Shown here piece by piece: positions 25,828 to 34,717 of a stretch of DNA of 64,000 nucleotides. The notes under the pieces are model-generated. The model was not told the DNA's origin. It did not search any database and saw nothing but the letters and a program-made list of their open reading frames with translations. Origin of the DNA: Acaryochloris sp. CCMEE 5410. Lineage in GTDB: Bacteria > Cyanobacteriota > Cyanobacteriia > Thermosynechococcales > Thermosynechococcaceae. Position 1 is the first letter of the stretch; each line of letters opens with the position of its first letter. The stretch lies in contig NZ_AFEJ02000001.1 in NCBI RefSeq assembly GCF_000238775.2, positions 2,852,001 to 2,916,000 on the forward strand, read 5' to 3'. The position numbers were made by a program, and so were the translations under genes.

Positions 25828-26400
25828 ATGGAGGCCCCTAGAAGATTGCAGAAGCTGTTGCGACTATCTCAGATCATCGATGGCATCAACGAAGGCGTGG
25901 GCAAATTTACTGTCCTACTCGTTCCGTTGATGATCGTCCTTGGGGTTTGGAATACCTTAGGTCGAAAAATAGGCAATTTAATTGGCCAGAATCTGAGCTC
26001 TAATTCTCTGATTGAGGGACAAGCTTATTTATTTGCCCTTGTCTTTCTATTGGGGGCAGCCTATACCTTTAAGCACAATGGCCATGTGCGAGTTGATGCA
26101 TTTTATGATCACTGGCCGCTCAAACGACAGACTTGGGTCAACTTCTTAGGGGCAATACTCTTTGTCATCCCTTTTTGTAGCTTGATGATCTATTACGTCT
26201 GGTCTCCCATCATCAATTCCTGGGAGGTTTGGGAAGTCTCGCCGGATGCAGGGGGGTTGCCCCGTTATCCCATTAAATCTGTGGTTTGTATCTTCTTTGT
26301 GCTGCTTTTACTGCAAGGCATTTCAGAAGCCATTAAAAACGGAATCAAGCTGAGACGGTTCAGCCTAGGCCAAGAAGGAGAAGCCGACCATGGACTATAA
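25828..26400 (+). CDS. TRAP transporter small permease (DctQ type)
   Basis: A 190-residue protein with four membrane segments: LLVPLMIVLGVWNTLG, YLFALVFLLGAAYTFKH, FLGAILFVIPFCSLMIYYV and SVVCIFFVLLLLQGISEA. The GHVRVDAFYDHW motif after helix 2 is a DctQ hallmark, and SWEVWEVSPDAGGLPRYPIK is typical of the branch linked to mannitol/chloroaromatic-type TRAP systems. DctQ anchors the large permease in Na+- or H+-coupled uptake with a periplasmic binding protein. The next gene overlaps it by 11 bp. No DctP binding protein gene lies nearby. Confidence 0.88.
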   Translation: MEAPRRLQKLLRLSQIIDGINEGVGKFTVLLVPLMIVLGVWNTLGRKIGNLIGQNLSSNSLIEGQAYLFALVFLLGAAYTFKHNGHVRVDAFYDHWPLKRQTWVNFLGAILFVIPFCSLMIYYVWSPIINSWEVWEVSPDAGGLPRYPIKSVVCIFFVLLLLQGISEAIKNGIKLRRFSLGQEGEADHGL

Positions 26401-27754
26401 CTGGCTGAGCCTAGCCATGTTTGTGGTCGCCCTAGGCCTACTGTCGGCCGGGTATCCGGTGGCCTTTACCTTGAGTGGCGTGGCCCTTTTATTTTGCATG
26501 CTACCCACCGCTATCAGTTGGGTCGATCCAGAAATTTTGGTGGATCCCAATCTGCTAGCCATGCCTCAAGAAATTTTCGCCACCATGCTGAGCAATACGC
26601 TCCTGGCGATTCCCTACTTTATTTTTATGGGAGCCATGCTGGAGAAATCGGGTTTGGCTGAGAAGCTGCTCGAAACCATCGGTATTCTCTTTGGGCCGAT
26701 TCGGGGCGGACTCGCTTTGGCCGTGGTATTTGTGGGGGCTTTGCTGGCGGCGACCACGGGCGTTGTCGCTGCCTCTGTCGTCGCCATGGGTCTTATCTCT
26801 CTGCCGATCATGCTCCGCTACAACTACAGTAAGGAGCTGACGGCCGGGGTCATTGTCGCCTCTGGGACTTTGGGGCAAATTATCCCTCCCAGTGTGGTGC
26901 TAGTGGTGTTGGGGGATCAACTGGGGGTTCCGGTCGGCGACTTATTTCTGGGCGCCTTGATTCCAGGCTTAATGATTGCTGGGATGTTTGCCCTGCACAT
27001 TATCATTGTTGCCATCTTTAAACCCGAGGCCGCTCCTGCTTTACCCCTCTCGGTCCGGGAAATTCAGGGAAAAGAGCTAGCCCTTCGAGTTATCAAAGTC
27101 TTAATTCCGCCCCTAGCCCTAATTTTCTTGGTTTTGGGCAGTATCTTTTGGGGCATTGCAACACCCACAGAAGCAGGCGCATTGGGGGCATTAGGAGCGA
27201 TTATTTTGGCCTGGGCCAATGGTGAGTTTTCCCTAAAACGGCTGTTTGAGGTGTCAGAGTCTACCCTGCGCATCACCAGCATGGTGATGTTGATTCTGAT
27301 CGGTTCTCGGGCTTTTAGTCTCGTCTTTATTGGTTTAGGCGGAAATGTTCTAGTTTCTGATGCACTGCAAAATCTACCAGGTGGCGAACTCAGCTTCTTA
27401 ATCGTCAGTATGCTGACGGTATTTTTGCTAGGTTTCTTTATCGACTTTTTTCAAATTGCCTTTATCGTGGTACCCATTTTTCGACCCATTGCCCAAGCCT
27501 TGGGGATGGACTTGCTTTGGTATGGCATTTTGTTAGGGGTCAATTTACAGACCTCCTTTTTAACCCCTCCCTTCGGTTTTGCGTTGTTCTATTTAAGGGG
27601 GGTGGCTCCACCTGAGATAAAAACGTCAGACATTTATCGAGGCGCTATCCCGTTTATTATTTTGCAGCTAATCGTGTTGGTTATTTTGGTCCAATTCCCA
27701 CAGATAGTAACGTTTTTGCCTTCCTTAAAGGCAGCACCGACTGGTGGCGTCTAG
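26390..27754 (+). CDS. TRAP transporter large permease (DctM type)
   Basis: A 454-residue membrane protein with about twelve hydrophobic helices. Conserved TRAP large-subunit blocks are FIFMGAMLEKSGLAEKLL, the ATTGVVAASVVAMGLISLPIM segment, SGTLGQIIPPSVVLVVLGDQ and ATPTEAGALGALGAI. It forms the transport path for an organic acid or similar anion. It overlaps dctQ by 11 bp. Because no substrate-binding protein gene is adjacent, the system must use one encoded elsewhere. Start ATG at 26390. Confidence 0.92.
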   Translation: MDYNWLSLAMFVVALGLLSAGYPVAFTLSGVALLFCMLPTAISWVDPEILVDPNLLAMPQEIFATMLSNTLLAIPYFIFMGAMLEKSGLAEKLLETIGILFGPIRGGLALAVVFVGALLAATTGVVAASVVAMGLISLPIMLRYNYSKELTAGVIVASGTLGQIIPPSVVLVVLGDQLGVPVGDLFLGALIPGLMIAGMFALHIIIVAIFKPEAAPALPLSVREIQGKELALRVIKVLIPPLALIFLVLGSIFWGIATPTEAGALGALGAIILAWANGEFSLKRLFEVSESTLRITSMVMLILIGSRAFSLVFIGLGGNVLVSDALQNLPGGELSFLIVSMLTVFLLGFFIDFFQIAFIVVPIFRPIAQALGMDLLWYGILLGVNLQTSFLTPPFGFALFYLRGVAPPEIKTSDIYRGAIPFIILQLIVLVILVQFPQIVTFLPSLKAAPTGGV

Positions 27755-27912
27755 CAATATTTTTCCAAAAAATAAAAATATAGTCCCAGTGATGCCCAAC
27801 TGCAAATATTTGGGAATACTAAGGGGTAATCGGCAAATCGGTTAGAGTACGATGCGTATTTATGACCTTGAGTCGCGATAACTTCTAGGACACTCCTAAG
27901 GCAATCTGTGAA

Positions 27913-27930
27913 ACAAAATACATATTTTGT
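27913..27930. promoter_or_regulatory. Inverted repeat, putative operator before SRPBCC gene
   Basis: ACAAAATA-CA-TATTTTGT is a perfect 8-bp inverted repeat with a 2-bp spacer, followed 12 bp later by TATGAT at 27943-27948, a fair -10 element. The site would overlap the -35 region of a promoter for the gene starting at 27988. Confidence 0.4.
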
Positions 27931-27987
27931 AATAAATAGAGCTATGATGGCCCTGACTGTTATTTCTCCATTAGGAGTTTAACCGGT

Positions 27988-28566
27988 ATGTCCCATCGCG
28001 ATCCTGTTATGAGTGTTCCCGCTACAGCGGTTGATCCAACTCACGCTCTTCTCCCCCCTCAACAAATGGTTGATCTACTGCAAGGCGAAATCCTCTTAGA
28101 TGTCCGGTCCCATACCCATTGGGGCGGTGCAGTAACGGCAACCATGTACTTACCCCGAGTGCGATCGCATATTTGGTCTCAGCTCACCACCTACAGTCGC
28201 TGGGTGCGATTCTTTCCCGACATTGTCAAAAGCGAAGTCTTGGAACATGCTTCCAAAACGGCGGACCAAACCCATCGCCTTTATCAGGCTGCACGCAAAA
28301 CGTTTTTCTTGCTGTCCGTCGATGTAGAAATCTTTTTGCGAGTGTCAGAACGTTTCCAAGAGAATATTAAATTTTCAATGGAACGAGGCAGCTTTAGCGA
28401 CTTTTCTGCTGATCTGACATTGCAAGACTGTGGAGAAGGCACAATTCTCACCTACTCCGTCGCCGCTACGCCATTGATTCCCATGCCGTCTATTTTTATT
28501 CAGGAAGCCATTCGTGCCGACCTGCCTGGGAATATGAAGCACATGCGCCAGGCACTCTGCAGCTAG
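27988..28566 (+). CDS. SRPBCC/polyketide cyclase-like protein
   Basis: A 192-residue soluble protein with a START-like ligand-binding fold: a first strand with HTHWGGAVTATMYLPRVRSHIWSQLTTY, the WVRFFPDIVKSEVLEH turn, a long strand pair (FFLLSVDVEIFLRVSERF; SFSDFSADLTLQDCGEGTIL) and a long C-terminal helix (IFIQEAIRADLPGNMKHMRQAL). In cyanobacteria these proteins bind hydrophobic ligands; the ligand here is unknown. It converges on the FAD monooxygenase gene with 11 bp between the stops. Start ATG at 27988 follows TTAGGAG. Confidence 0.75.
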   Translation: MSHRDPVMSVPATAVDPTHALLPPQQMVDLLQGEILLDVRSHTHWGGAVTATMYLPRVRSHIWSQLTTYSRWVRFFPDIVKSEVLEHASKTADQTHRLYQAARKTFFLLSVDVEIFLRVSERFQENIKFSMERGSFSDFSADLTLQDCGEGTILTYSVAATPLIPMPSIFIQEAIRADLPGNMKHMRQALCS

Positions 28567-28577
28567 ACTGCCCTCTA

Positions 28578-29855
28578 TTAACTAGCCTGTTTAACCCGAT
28601 TAATCCATCCTTGATGGATATCGAGGACTTGTGAATAGGGAAGATCAGAGTCGAAAACGAGGTCAAATAGGAAGGGCGGACAGTGCTGGGGAAACCAACG
28701 ATTCAAAATCCGGCTGACTTGTAGTCGCAGAATAAACTCAAACACCAGCCACCTATTTCTGGGAAAGGAATAGTCTGAAAGCTCTCTAAGGGCATGAACT
28801 TCAGGAATTCTTTGGTCTGAGAACGCTAGTAGGGCTTGAGACCAATTATCTTGGTGTTGATCTAGGAGTTGATTAAACACCCACACATCTTGAAGGGCAG
28901 AATTACAGCCTTGACCAATGGAAGCCGACACCGCATGAACGGCATCTCCAATTAAGAGAATATTCGAACCCTCATGAAACCGTTGGCATCGAACCGTGGT
29001 AACGTTTGCCACGGGCCGCGATAATAATGCGTCTGCTTCATCCAGCGTCATCAGGGCGCCAAACCGGGGAAAATTCTCCTGGACAAAGGCTAGAATCTCT
29101 TCTTTGGTGTTGTACTCAGCGATGGGACTCTGATCGCGTTGGAAGACCAGCACTCCATTGAGCTGTGTGTTCCCTTGAGGGACCAACATCATGCGGACAT
29201 TGTTGGGTAAATTCAAGGTATGGACTTTATCCACAGCCAGTGGCGCTCCATCTTCTGGCTGAGTCAGAAAGACTGATTTATAGGCATCGGGGATTAAAGT
29301 TTGTTCACAGGGGAAGTTGACCTGTTCAACTAAAGCCGCTCTTACCTTTGAATGCGCTCCATCTGCCCCCACAACGATATCGTAACTATGGGTAATGGCT
29401 TCACCGTTAGGTTGCTCGATTAGAAGGGTGTGCTCGGCTGAATTAAGGTGAGTACAGCGACAATCAAACTGGATGACCAACTGATCAGATGAGTACTGGT
29501 CTGACAAGAACCGCAGCAAGACCATCACCAGCTGTAGACGATCAATCATTAAGCTAGATGTCTGGCGAGGGATGACCCGGTTTTTGCCGGAGGCTTGATG
29601 CATGATCGTGCCATTACAAACCGTGCTGCGATCGGCGACAGCCTGTTCTAGGCCGGATATTGATCGCAGTGCCTGCCGCCCCCGCTCCTGCAATGAAATG
29701 GGAAAGGTTCGATTCTGAACTTGTGGGGTTAGCCTAGGGTCGGCCCGCTGCTCAAACACACTAACGCGATATCCTGGCCGTTTTAACAGGTATATCGCTA
29801 ACAAAAGCCCCGCAGGACCTGCTCCCACAATCACCACATGCCGATCCGCCACCAT
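28578..29855 (-). CDS. FAD-dependent aromatic-ring monooxygenase-like protein
   Basis: A 425-residue class A flavoprotein. The FAD-binding GxGxxG is VVIVGAGPAGLLLAIYLL at the N-terminus, the DG motif is IVVGADGAHSKVRAAL in the middle, and the GD motif is NILLIGDAVHAVSASIGQGCNSALQD. This order is that of kynurenine 3-monooxygenase and related hydroxylases, and the MLVPQGNTQLNGVLVF strand fits. The C-terminal WLVFEFILRL segment is hydrophobic and could be membrane-associated, as in kynurenine monooxygenase. The true substrate is not evident and no tryptophan-breakdown genes are close. Start ATG at 29855. Confidence 0.82.
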   Translation of the reverse strand: MVADRHVVIVGAGPAGLLLAIYLLKRPGYRVSVFEQRADPRLTPQVQNRTFPISLQERGRQALRSISGLEQAVADRSTVCNGTIMHQASGKNRVIPRQTSSLMIDRLQLVMVLLRFLSDQYSSDQLVIQFDCRCTHLNSAEHTLLIEQPNGEAITHSYDIVVGADGAHSKVRAALVEQVNFPCEQTLIPDAYKSVFLTQPEDGAPLAVDKVHTLNLPNNVRMMLVPQGNTQLNGVLVFQRDQSPIAEYNTKEEILAFVQENFPRFGALMTLDEADALLSRPVANVTTVRCQRFHEGSNILLIGDAVHAVSASIGQGCNSALQDVWVFNQLLDQHQDNWSQALLAFSDQRIPEVHALRELSDYSFPRNRWLVFEFILRLQVSRILNRWFPQHCPPFLFDLVFDSDLPYSQVLDIHQGWINRVKQAS

Positions 29856-29944
29856 GCACCTGCTCTAAGAATTCAGCACATGGGTCAATTATCTCATTTC
29901 ACTGAAACTCGCTGCGCTATCAGTGGAAAGAACATCCGATACGC

Positions 29945-30340
29945 CTACGTCAAACACAACTCTGGAGTTGACGAAGGCACAACGGTTTGATCTTCGATCA
30001 CACGATTCTCTTGGTCTACCAACACAACCTGGGGTTCAAATCCTTCGATTTCTTCCGGCGTTAGCTGGGCATAGGTCATAATAATCACCCGGTCACCACG
30101 AGTACCCAGTCGTGCTGCTGCACCATTTAACTCTACAGCCCCAGAATCAGCAGGAGCTGGAATAGCATAAGTGACCAGTCGCTCACCGTTATTCATATTC
30201 ACGACTTGAACTTGCTCATAGGGCACAATCCCAGCCGCATCCAATAACGTTTGGTCGATACTGATGCTGCCCACATACTCGAGATTCGTCTCCGTAAGTG
30301 TGCAGTGATGGATCTTGGAGAATAAAAAGGTGCGATGCAT
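29945..30340 (-). CDS. panD: Aspartate 1-decarboxylase
   Basis: A 131-residue pyruvoyl enzyme from ATG 30340; the open frame continues upstream but [29 protein letters not shown] is the family N-terminus. Self-cleavage occurs at the Gly-Ser bond in YVGSISID, giving the pyruvoyl group. The remainder ([36 protein letters not shown]) matches PanD. It makes beta-alanine for coenzyme A. It is divergent from the DUF4129 operon across about 126 bp. The length fits the family's usual 120-130 residues. Confidence 0.95.
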   Translation of the reverse strand: MHRTFLFSKIHHCTLTETNLEYVGSISIDQTLLDAAGIVPYEQVQVVNMNNGERLVTYAIPAPADSGAVELNGAAARLGTRGDRVIIMTYAQLTPEEIEGFEPQVVLVDQENRVIEDQTVVPSSTPELCLT

Positions 30341-30466
30341 ATAGACCATTCTACTGTCAGTCTTTATAGTCTGACTGTAGGTCAGAACACCGATCCTCAC
30401 CTACGTACTCTAAGATAGGGAGCTGAACCCTGTGTTCGAGCCAACGCCTACTTGAAATTCAGGACT

Positions 30467-31144
30467 ATGGCTTCTACCATACCCTTAATCAGTGCTGTGA
30501 GCCAGTTTGATCGAGTACTCTGGCAAGCTGAAAACTCCGTTCGACAAACCGGGGAATGGGTTGAGTTTCAATGGCAACGTTTAGGCAATTGGGTATGGGG
30601 CAACGAAGCAGCCAGCCTGAATACGCCAACGTGGTGGGGCGATATTCTGCTGTGGATTGCTCGGGTACTAGCCGTGTTAATTGCTCTTTGGGTTTTACAA
30701 GCCCTCTATCAGCAACTCAAGGACTGGCGACGCTGGTTTTCTAGAAAGATAGCCGTGAGCGATGCCATTCAGCAGCCTCTCATTGCAGATCGCACTACAG
30801 TACAAGATTGGCTGCAGCAAGCGATCCAGGCTCAAAAGAATGGGGATTACGCCAAGGGCTGTCGTGCCCTCTATATGGCCTTACTACTGCGGTTAGAAGA
30901 AACCGGCTGGATCTACCGAGATCATGCCTTTACCAACCAGGAATATTTGCGCCGATTAGAATCTCAATGGGTTCTGAAGGCTAAACCCGCCCGTTTACAA
31001 ACGACTTGGCGGCAGATTTTTCAAGTCCATGACGCGTCCTACTATGGAGCTGAATCCGTCACCCCTGAGACTTTTCAATCTTGTCAGCAAGCCTATGAAA
31101 CGTTAGACGGAGAGTTGAACCAGCTCCCTGAGGTCAACCCATGA
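30467..31144 (+). CDS. DUF4129 domain membrane protein
   Basis: A 225-residue protein from ATG 30467; a TTG 15 bp upstream is less likely. One membrane helix lies at about residues 60-85 (WWGDILLWIARVLAVLIALWVL), followed by the DUF4129 helical domain: WLQQAIQAQKNGDYAKGCRALYMALL, then FTNQEYLRRL. DUF4129 is often fused to transglutaminase proteins and co-encoded with MoxR and DUF58 genes. It is the first of four genes joined by 4-bp overlaps. The role in the complex is unknown; it may sense or anchor at the membrane. Confidence 0.8.
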   Translation: MASTIPLISAVSQFDRVLWQAENSVRQTGEWVEFQWQRLGNWVWGNEAASLNTPTWWGDILLWIARVLAVLIALWVLQALYQQLKDWRRWFSRKIAVSDAIQQPLIADRTTVQDWLQQAIQAQKNGDYAKGCRALYMALLLRLEETGWIYRDHAFTNQEYLRRLESQWVLKAKPARLQTTWRQIFQVHDASYYGAESVTPETFQSCQQAYETLDGELNQLPEVNP

Positions 31145-32286
31145 CCCAAACGGCCCAATCCTACCCCACCCGCATTACCCCCAGCAAAGGGCCGGGGAAA
31201 AGATGGTTATGGGCAATCTTAGTCGCTGCGGCTTTGCTCATTCTGCTCTTTTTCAGTGCACCCAATCAGCAAGACGGGTCAACCTATAGTCGGTCCAATA
31301 AAGGCTACCGAGGGTGGTATGACTTTATGGTCGAACAAGGCTACTCCATCAATCGCTGGCAAAAACCTTATTCTGAGTTACAAGGCCAGAATCAAACCTT
31401 GATCCGCATTACTCCAAGCCTAGAGAAGGCAAGGGAGCAGGTCCCTTCTTGGGACAACTTTGACTCATGGGTATCGCAAGGGAATACAGTTATTCTTTTA
31501 ACCTGGGATGGTCCTGTAACCGCAGCCTCGTTTAATAGTGATCTGGTCAGTGAAGCCGGTCCGGTCCGGATCGAAACTGCTCGGCGTCAAAAGATTGGTT
31601 CTAAACAGCAAAGCCATCTCAAAGATGACTATGGCAGCGTCGTTTGGTCACAGTCATTTGGCAAAGGCCAGATGATTTTTGCCGCCTATCCTTGGATTGG
31701 AGCCAATATCTATGGCGATCAGCCTGGCAATTACCTATTCTTGCAACAGCTAGTACCTGAGTCGAAGACGATTTGGATGGATGAATGGTTACATGGCTAT
31801 CGCGACCAACAAAATCAGTCCGCCGAAGATGCTCGCAATCCTGAGAATCTCTGGCTGTTTTTTGCCCAAACTCCTGTCGCCGCCATGGCCATTCAAGGTG
31901 TCTTACTGACCTTGATTTGGATTTGGGGTCACAATCATCGATTTGGTTTGCCCTTACGGCTACCCCAAGCATCCAAAGACAATAGTCAGCAATATATTCA
32001 ATCCCTGGCAGGAACTCTAAACCATGCCAATCAGCGAGAATTGGTCCTCACACAGTTGAGCCAATATCTGCGACAATCTTTAGCCCAACGGTTAGGGCTC
32101 ACCAGTCGCCTGGAGAGTCAGTTGCCCACCGATAACGCCTTAGCAGCTCAATGGTCGATGATATCTGGACGGAATGACCAAGAGTTATTAGAGTTATTAC
32201 AACCATCAGGCCAGCAGTCGATCACGGATCAGACTCTGTTAGCTTGGGTCAATAAAGCCGACGCTATTTTGCAGGATCTCCCTTGA
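31141..32286 (+). CDS. DUF4350 domain membrane protein
   Basis: A 381-residue protein. The N-terminal membrane helix is WLWAILVAAALLILLFF. An extracytoplasmic domain follows (NKGYRGWYDFMVEQGYSINRWQKPYSEL and VILLTWDGPVT), matching DUF4350, then a second helix near residue 245 (AAMAIQGVLLTLIWIWGH) and a cytoplasmic helical tail (LAGTLNHANQRELVLTQLSQYL). It overlaps both neighbours by 4 bp. In comparable operons this protein is predicted to work with the MoxR ATPase and DUF58 protein at the membrane; the substrate is unknown. Confidence 0.8.
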   Translation: MTQTAQSYPTRITPSKGPGKRWLWAILVAAALLILLFFSAPNQQDGSTYSRSNKGYRGWYDFMVEQGYSINRWQKPYSELQGQNQTLIRITPSLEKAREQVPSWDNFDSWVSQGNTVILLTWDGPVTAASFNSDLVSEAGPVRIETARRQKIGSKQQSHLKDDYGSVVWSQSFGKGQMIFAAYPWIGANIYGDQPGNYLFLQQLVPESKTIWMDEWLHGYRDQQNQSAEDARNPENLWLFFAQTPVAAMAIQGVLLTLIWIWGHNHRFGLPLRLPQASKDNSQQYIQSLAGTLNHANQRELVLTQLSQYLRQSLAQRLGLTSRLESQLPTDNALAAQWSMISGRNDQELLELLQPSGQQSITDQTLLAWVNKADAILQDLP

Positions 32287-33224
32287 ACCCATCCTTTAAA
32301 CAACTGCAACAGCAGCTTAGCCAAATCGTCATCGGTCAAGACGCTATCGTCGAAGGGCTGCTGATTGCCCTGTTGGCAGAGGGGCATGTCATTCTCGAAG
32401 GAGTCCCAGGAACGGCCAAGACCCTCATTGTTAAACTACTCGCTACGCTGATTAGTGCAGATTTTCGGCGTATTCAACTCACCCCAGATGTCTTACCGGC
32501 TGATATTTTGGGGACCAATATTTTTGATTTCAATAGTAAAAGCTTTACCCTCAGCAAAGGTCCAATCTTTACCCAAATCCTGCTGGCCGATGAAATAAAT
32601 CGGACCCCACCTAAAACCCAGGCGGCTCTGCTGGAAGCGATGGAAGAGCGGCAAGTCACTCTGGATGGGAAAACCATTGCCCTGTCAAAGCTGTTTTGGA
32701 CGATTGCCACCCAAAACCCCCTAGAGTTTGAGGGCACTTACCCCCTACCCGAGGCCCAGTTGGACCGATTCTTGCTAAAGCTGGTAGTCTCCTACCCTGG
32801 TAAAGCAGCCGAACAACAGATGCTCCACAATATCCTCAGTGGTTTCGAGCCACGGGATTTAAAGCAAATGCCCCTTGAGCCCGTAATTACGGTTGATCAA
32901 GTGCTGGAGGCGCGGCAACAGGTGCGTCGAATTCGGGTCGAAGGCCAAGTGCTCGATTATTTACTCGAGCTAGTGATGGCCAGTCGGCAACAAACGGAGT
33001 TGATGCTAGGGGCCTCTCCTCGGGCAGCCGTGGGTTGGCTACGGGCTGCTCAAGCCCATGCCTGGCTAGCCGCTCGGGATTTTGTGACACCGGATGATGT
33101 GAAAACGATTGCTGCCCCTTTGCTACAACATCGCTTAATCCTGAAACCCGAAGCCCAGCTCGATGGTGTGTCAATGGACCAAGTCATTCAGACTTTGCTG
33201 ACCCGCGTCCCGGTACCTCGATGA
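32283..33224 (+). CDS. MoxR-family AAA+ ATPase
   Basis: A 313-residue ATPase. Walker A is GVPGTAKTLIVKLL at about residues 40-53. A MoxR-specific segment follows (FRRIQLTPDVLPADILGTNIFD), then Walker B ILLADEINRTPPKTQAALLEAM, sensor 1 in FWTIATQNPLEFEGTYPLPEAQLDRF and arginine finger candidates after it. The C-terminal lid has ASPRAAVGWLRAAQA. MoxR proteins are chaperone-like remodellers that act on VWA or DUF58 partners. The start is TTG at 32283, which overlaps the previous stop as TTGA. DUF58 follows by a 4-bp overlap. Confidence 0.92.
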   Translation: MNPSFKQLQQQLSQIVIGQDAIVEGLLIALLAEGHVILEGVPGTAKTLIVKLLATLISADFRRIQLTPDVLPADILGTNIFDFNSKSFTLSKGPIFTQILLADEINRTPPKTQAALLEAMEERQVTLDGKTIALSKLFWTIATQNPLEFEGTYPLPEAQLDRFLLKLVVSYPGKAAEQQMLHNILSGFEPRDLKQMPLEPVITVDQVLEARQQVRRIRVEGQVLDYLLELVMASRQQTELMLGASPRAAVGWLRAAQAHAWLAARDFVTPDDVKTIAAPLLQHRLILKPEAQLDGVSMDQVIQTLLTRVPVPR

Positions 33225-34681
33225 CTAACGCTTCTCAGTCCGAGTTTATTTCTCCCTTTCATCGGCAATCTGATTCGGTGGTACCGCCGCCAGCAAAACC
33301 CAATCCCCCGCAGCCCACTATTCCCCATTTATTGCCAACATCTCGGCTGTATTTGATATTAGGGCTGGGGTTCCTTATCCCCTTAGGTCTGGCCTGGATT
33401 CCAGGAGATGGCATTGAGTTAGGCTGGGCGGCCATGCTTCTCTTCGACATGGTGGTGTTGATAGTAACCTGGGTCGATTATCAGCGATCGCAATGGTGGG
33501 ATATTCAAGTCACTCGCCATTGTGACCCACGACTATCCATTGGCCGAGATAATCCCATTCACTTAACCGTGACCGTTGGGTCTGGCCCTGGCAAAGCCCG
33601 ACAAGCCCAACTGCACCTTAGAGATAGCTATCCACAAGACTTTCAGGCCGATCAGGACCGCCTGATTCTGCAAATTGCCCCCCATACTGAAACGGACGTT
33701 ACCTATCATGTATTTCCCCCCCAACGGGGAGCGTTCCAATGGCAGGGCGTAACCTTACGGTTGCTAAGCCCTCAAGGGTTCGCCTGGAAAGCTTGGCAAA
33801 TTCCTATTGAGACGGAGGTGGATGTCTACCCTGACTTAATGGGGTTGCGGTTACTGTCGGTGCGCTTAAGTTTGGAGGCAGCAGGCGGCTTACGTCGCCG
33901 TCAGCGCACCTTAGGAGGAACCGAGTTTGCCGAGTTACAGGAGTACAATCGGGGCGATGATCTACGACTGATTGATTGGAAAGCCACGGCCCGTCGAGGA
34001 CACCCCTTGGTCCGGGTTTGTGAGCCTGAGCGAGACCAGCCCCTCTTGATTTTGCTCGATCGAGGACGACTGATGACAGCCCAGGTTGCGGGCCTAAAGC
34101 GGTTTGATTGGGCTTTAAATGCAACCCTATCCTTAGCCATGGCAGGCCTACGGCGGGGTGATCGCGTTGGCGTTTGTGTGTTTGACAATGACATTCACAC
34201 CTGGATTCCGCCGCAATCGGGGAACTCCTACCTCTCTCGGATTCTAGAGCAGGTCTATAACCTAGAACCGGTAATGACGGAATCAGACTATGTGGCGGTG
34301 GCCAGTCGGGTGCTCAGCCAATATACCCGGCGGGCGTTAGTGGTGTTGCTGACGGATATTGTGGATGCGATCGCATCCAGCGAACTCCTAGCCGCTATGG
34401 CTCGTCTATCCCCGAGATTTTTACCCTTCTGCGTTGCTCTCCGCGATCCCTTAGTCGATAGTCAGGCTCACCAAGCTTTAGCACTGACCGAAGCCGCCAA
34501 GGATTTACAAATCCAGCAGTTATACGAACAAGCAGTCGCCTTAGATTTACTCCATCAACGATCCGTTGCCTTTGCTCAACTGCAGCAACAAGGTGTCTTG
34601 GTATTAGATGCCCCAGCCCCCAGCATTAGTGAGCAATTGGTGGAGCGATATCTCTTGCTAAAAGCCCGTAATCGTTTGTAA
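33221..34681 (+). CDS. DUF58 protein (VWA-like MoxR partner)
   Basis: A 486-residue protein. Two membrane helices lie near the N-terminus (LYLILGLGFLIPLGLAWIPG; LGWAAMLLFDMVVLIVTWV), then an extracytoplasmic beta domain (LSIGRDNPIHLTVTVGS). The DUF58 motif follows: GTEFAELQEYNRGDDLRLIDWKATAR. The VWA-like region has LLILLDRGRLMTAQVAG in place of the DxSxS MIDAS motif, so metal binding at that site is doubtful. It pairs with MoxR, overlapping its stop by 4 bp. The four-gene set is common in bacteria, and its job in cyanobacteria is not established. Confidence 0.88.
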   Translation: MTNASQSEFISPFHRQSDSVVPPPAKPNPPQPTIPHLLPTSRLYLILGLGFLIPLGLAWIPGDGIELGWAAMLLFDMVVLIVTWVDYQRSQWWDIQVTRHCDPRLSIGRDNPIHLTVTVGSGPGKARQAQLHLRDSYPQDFQADQDRLILQIAPHTETDVTYHVFPPQRGAFQWQGVTLRLLSPQGFAWKAWQIPIETEVDVYPDLMGLRLLSVRLSLEAAGGLRRRQRTLGGTEFAELQEYNRGDDLRLIDWKATARRGHPLVRVCEPERDQPLLILLDRGRLMTAQVAGLKRFDWALNATLSLAMAGLRRGDRVGVCVFDNDIHTWIPPQSGNSYLSRILEQVYNLEPVMTESDYVAVASRVLSQYTRRALVVLLTDIVDAIASSELLAAMARLSPRFLPFCVALRDPLVDSQAHQALALTEAAKDLQIQQLYEQAVALDLLHQRSVAFAQLQQQGVLVLDAPAPSISEQLVERYLLLKARNRL

Positions 34682-34717
34682 AATGCAGGGCCTACCTGAA
34701 TCAACCTTCTATTCACC

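Noticed and set aside
30025-30060. GGGGTTCAAATCC resembling a tRNA T-arm
   Set aside because: It lies within panD and no cloverleaf can be folded around it.
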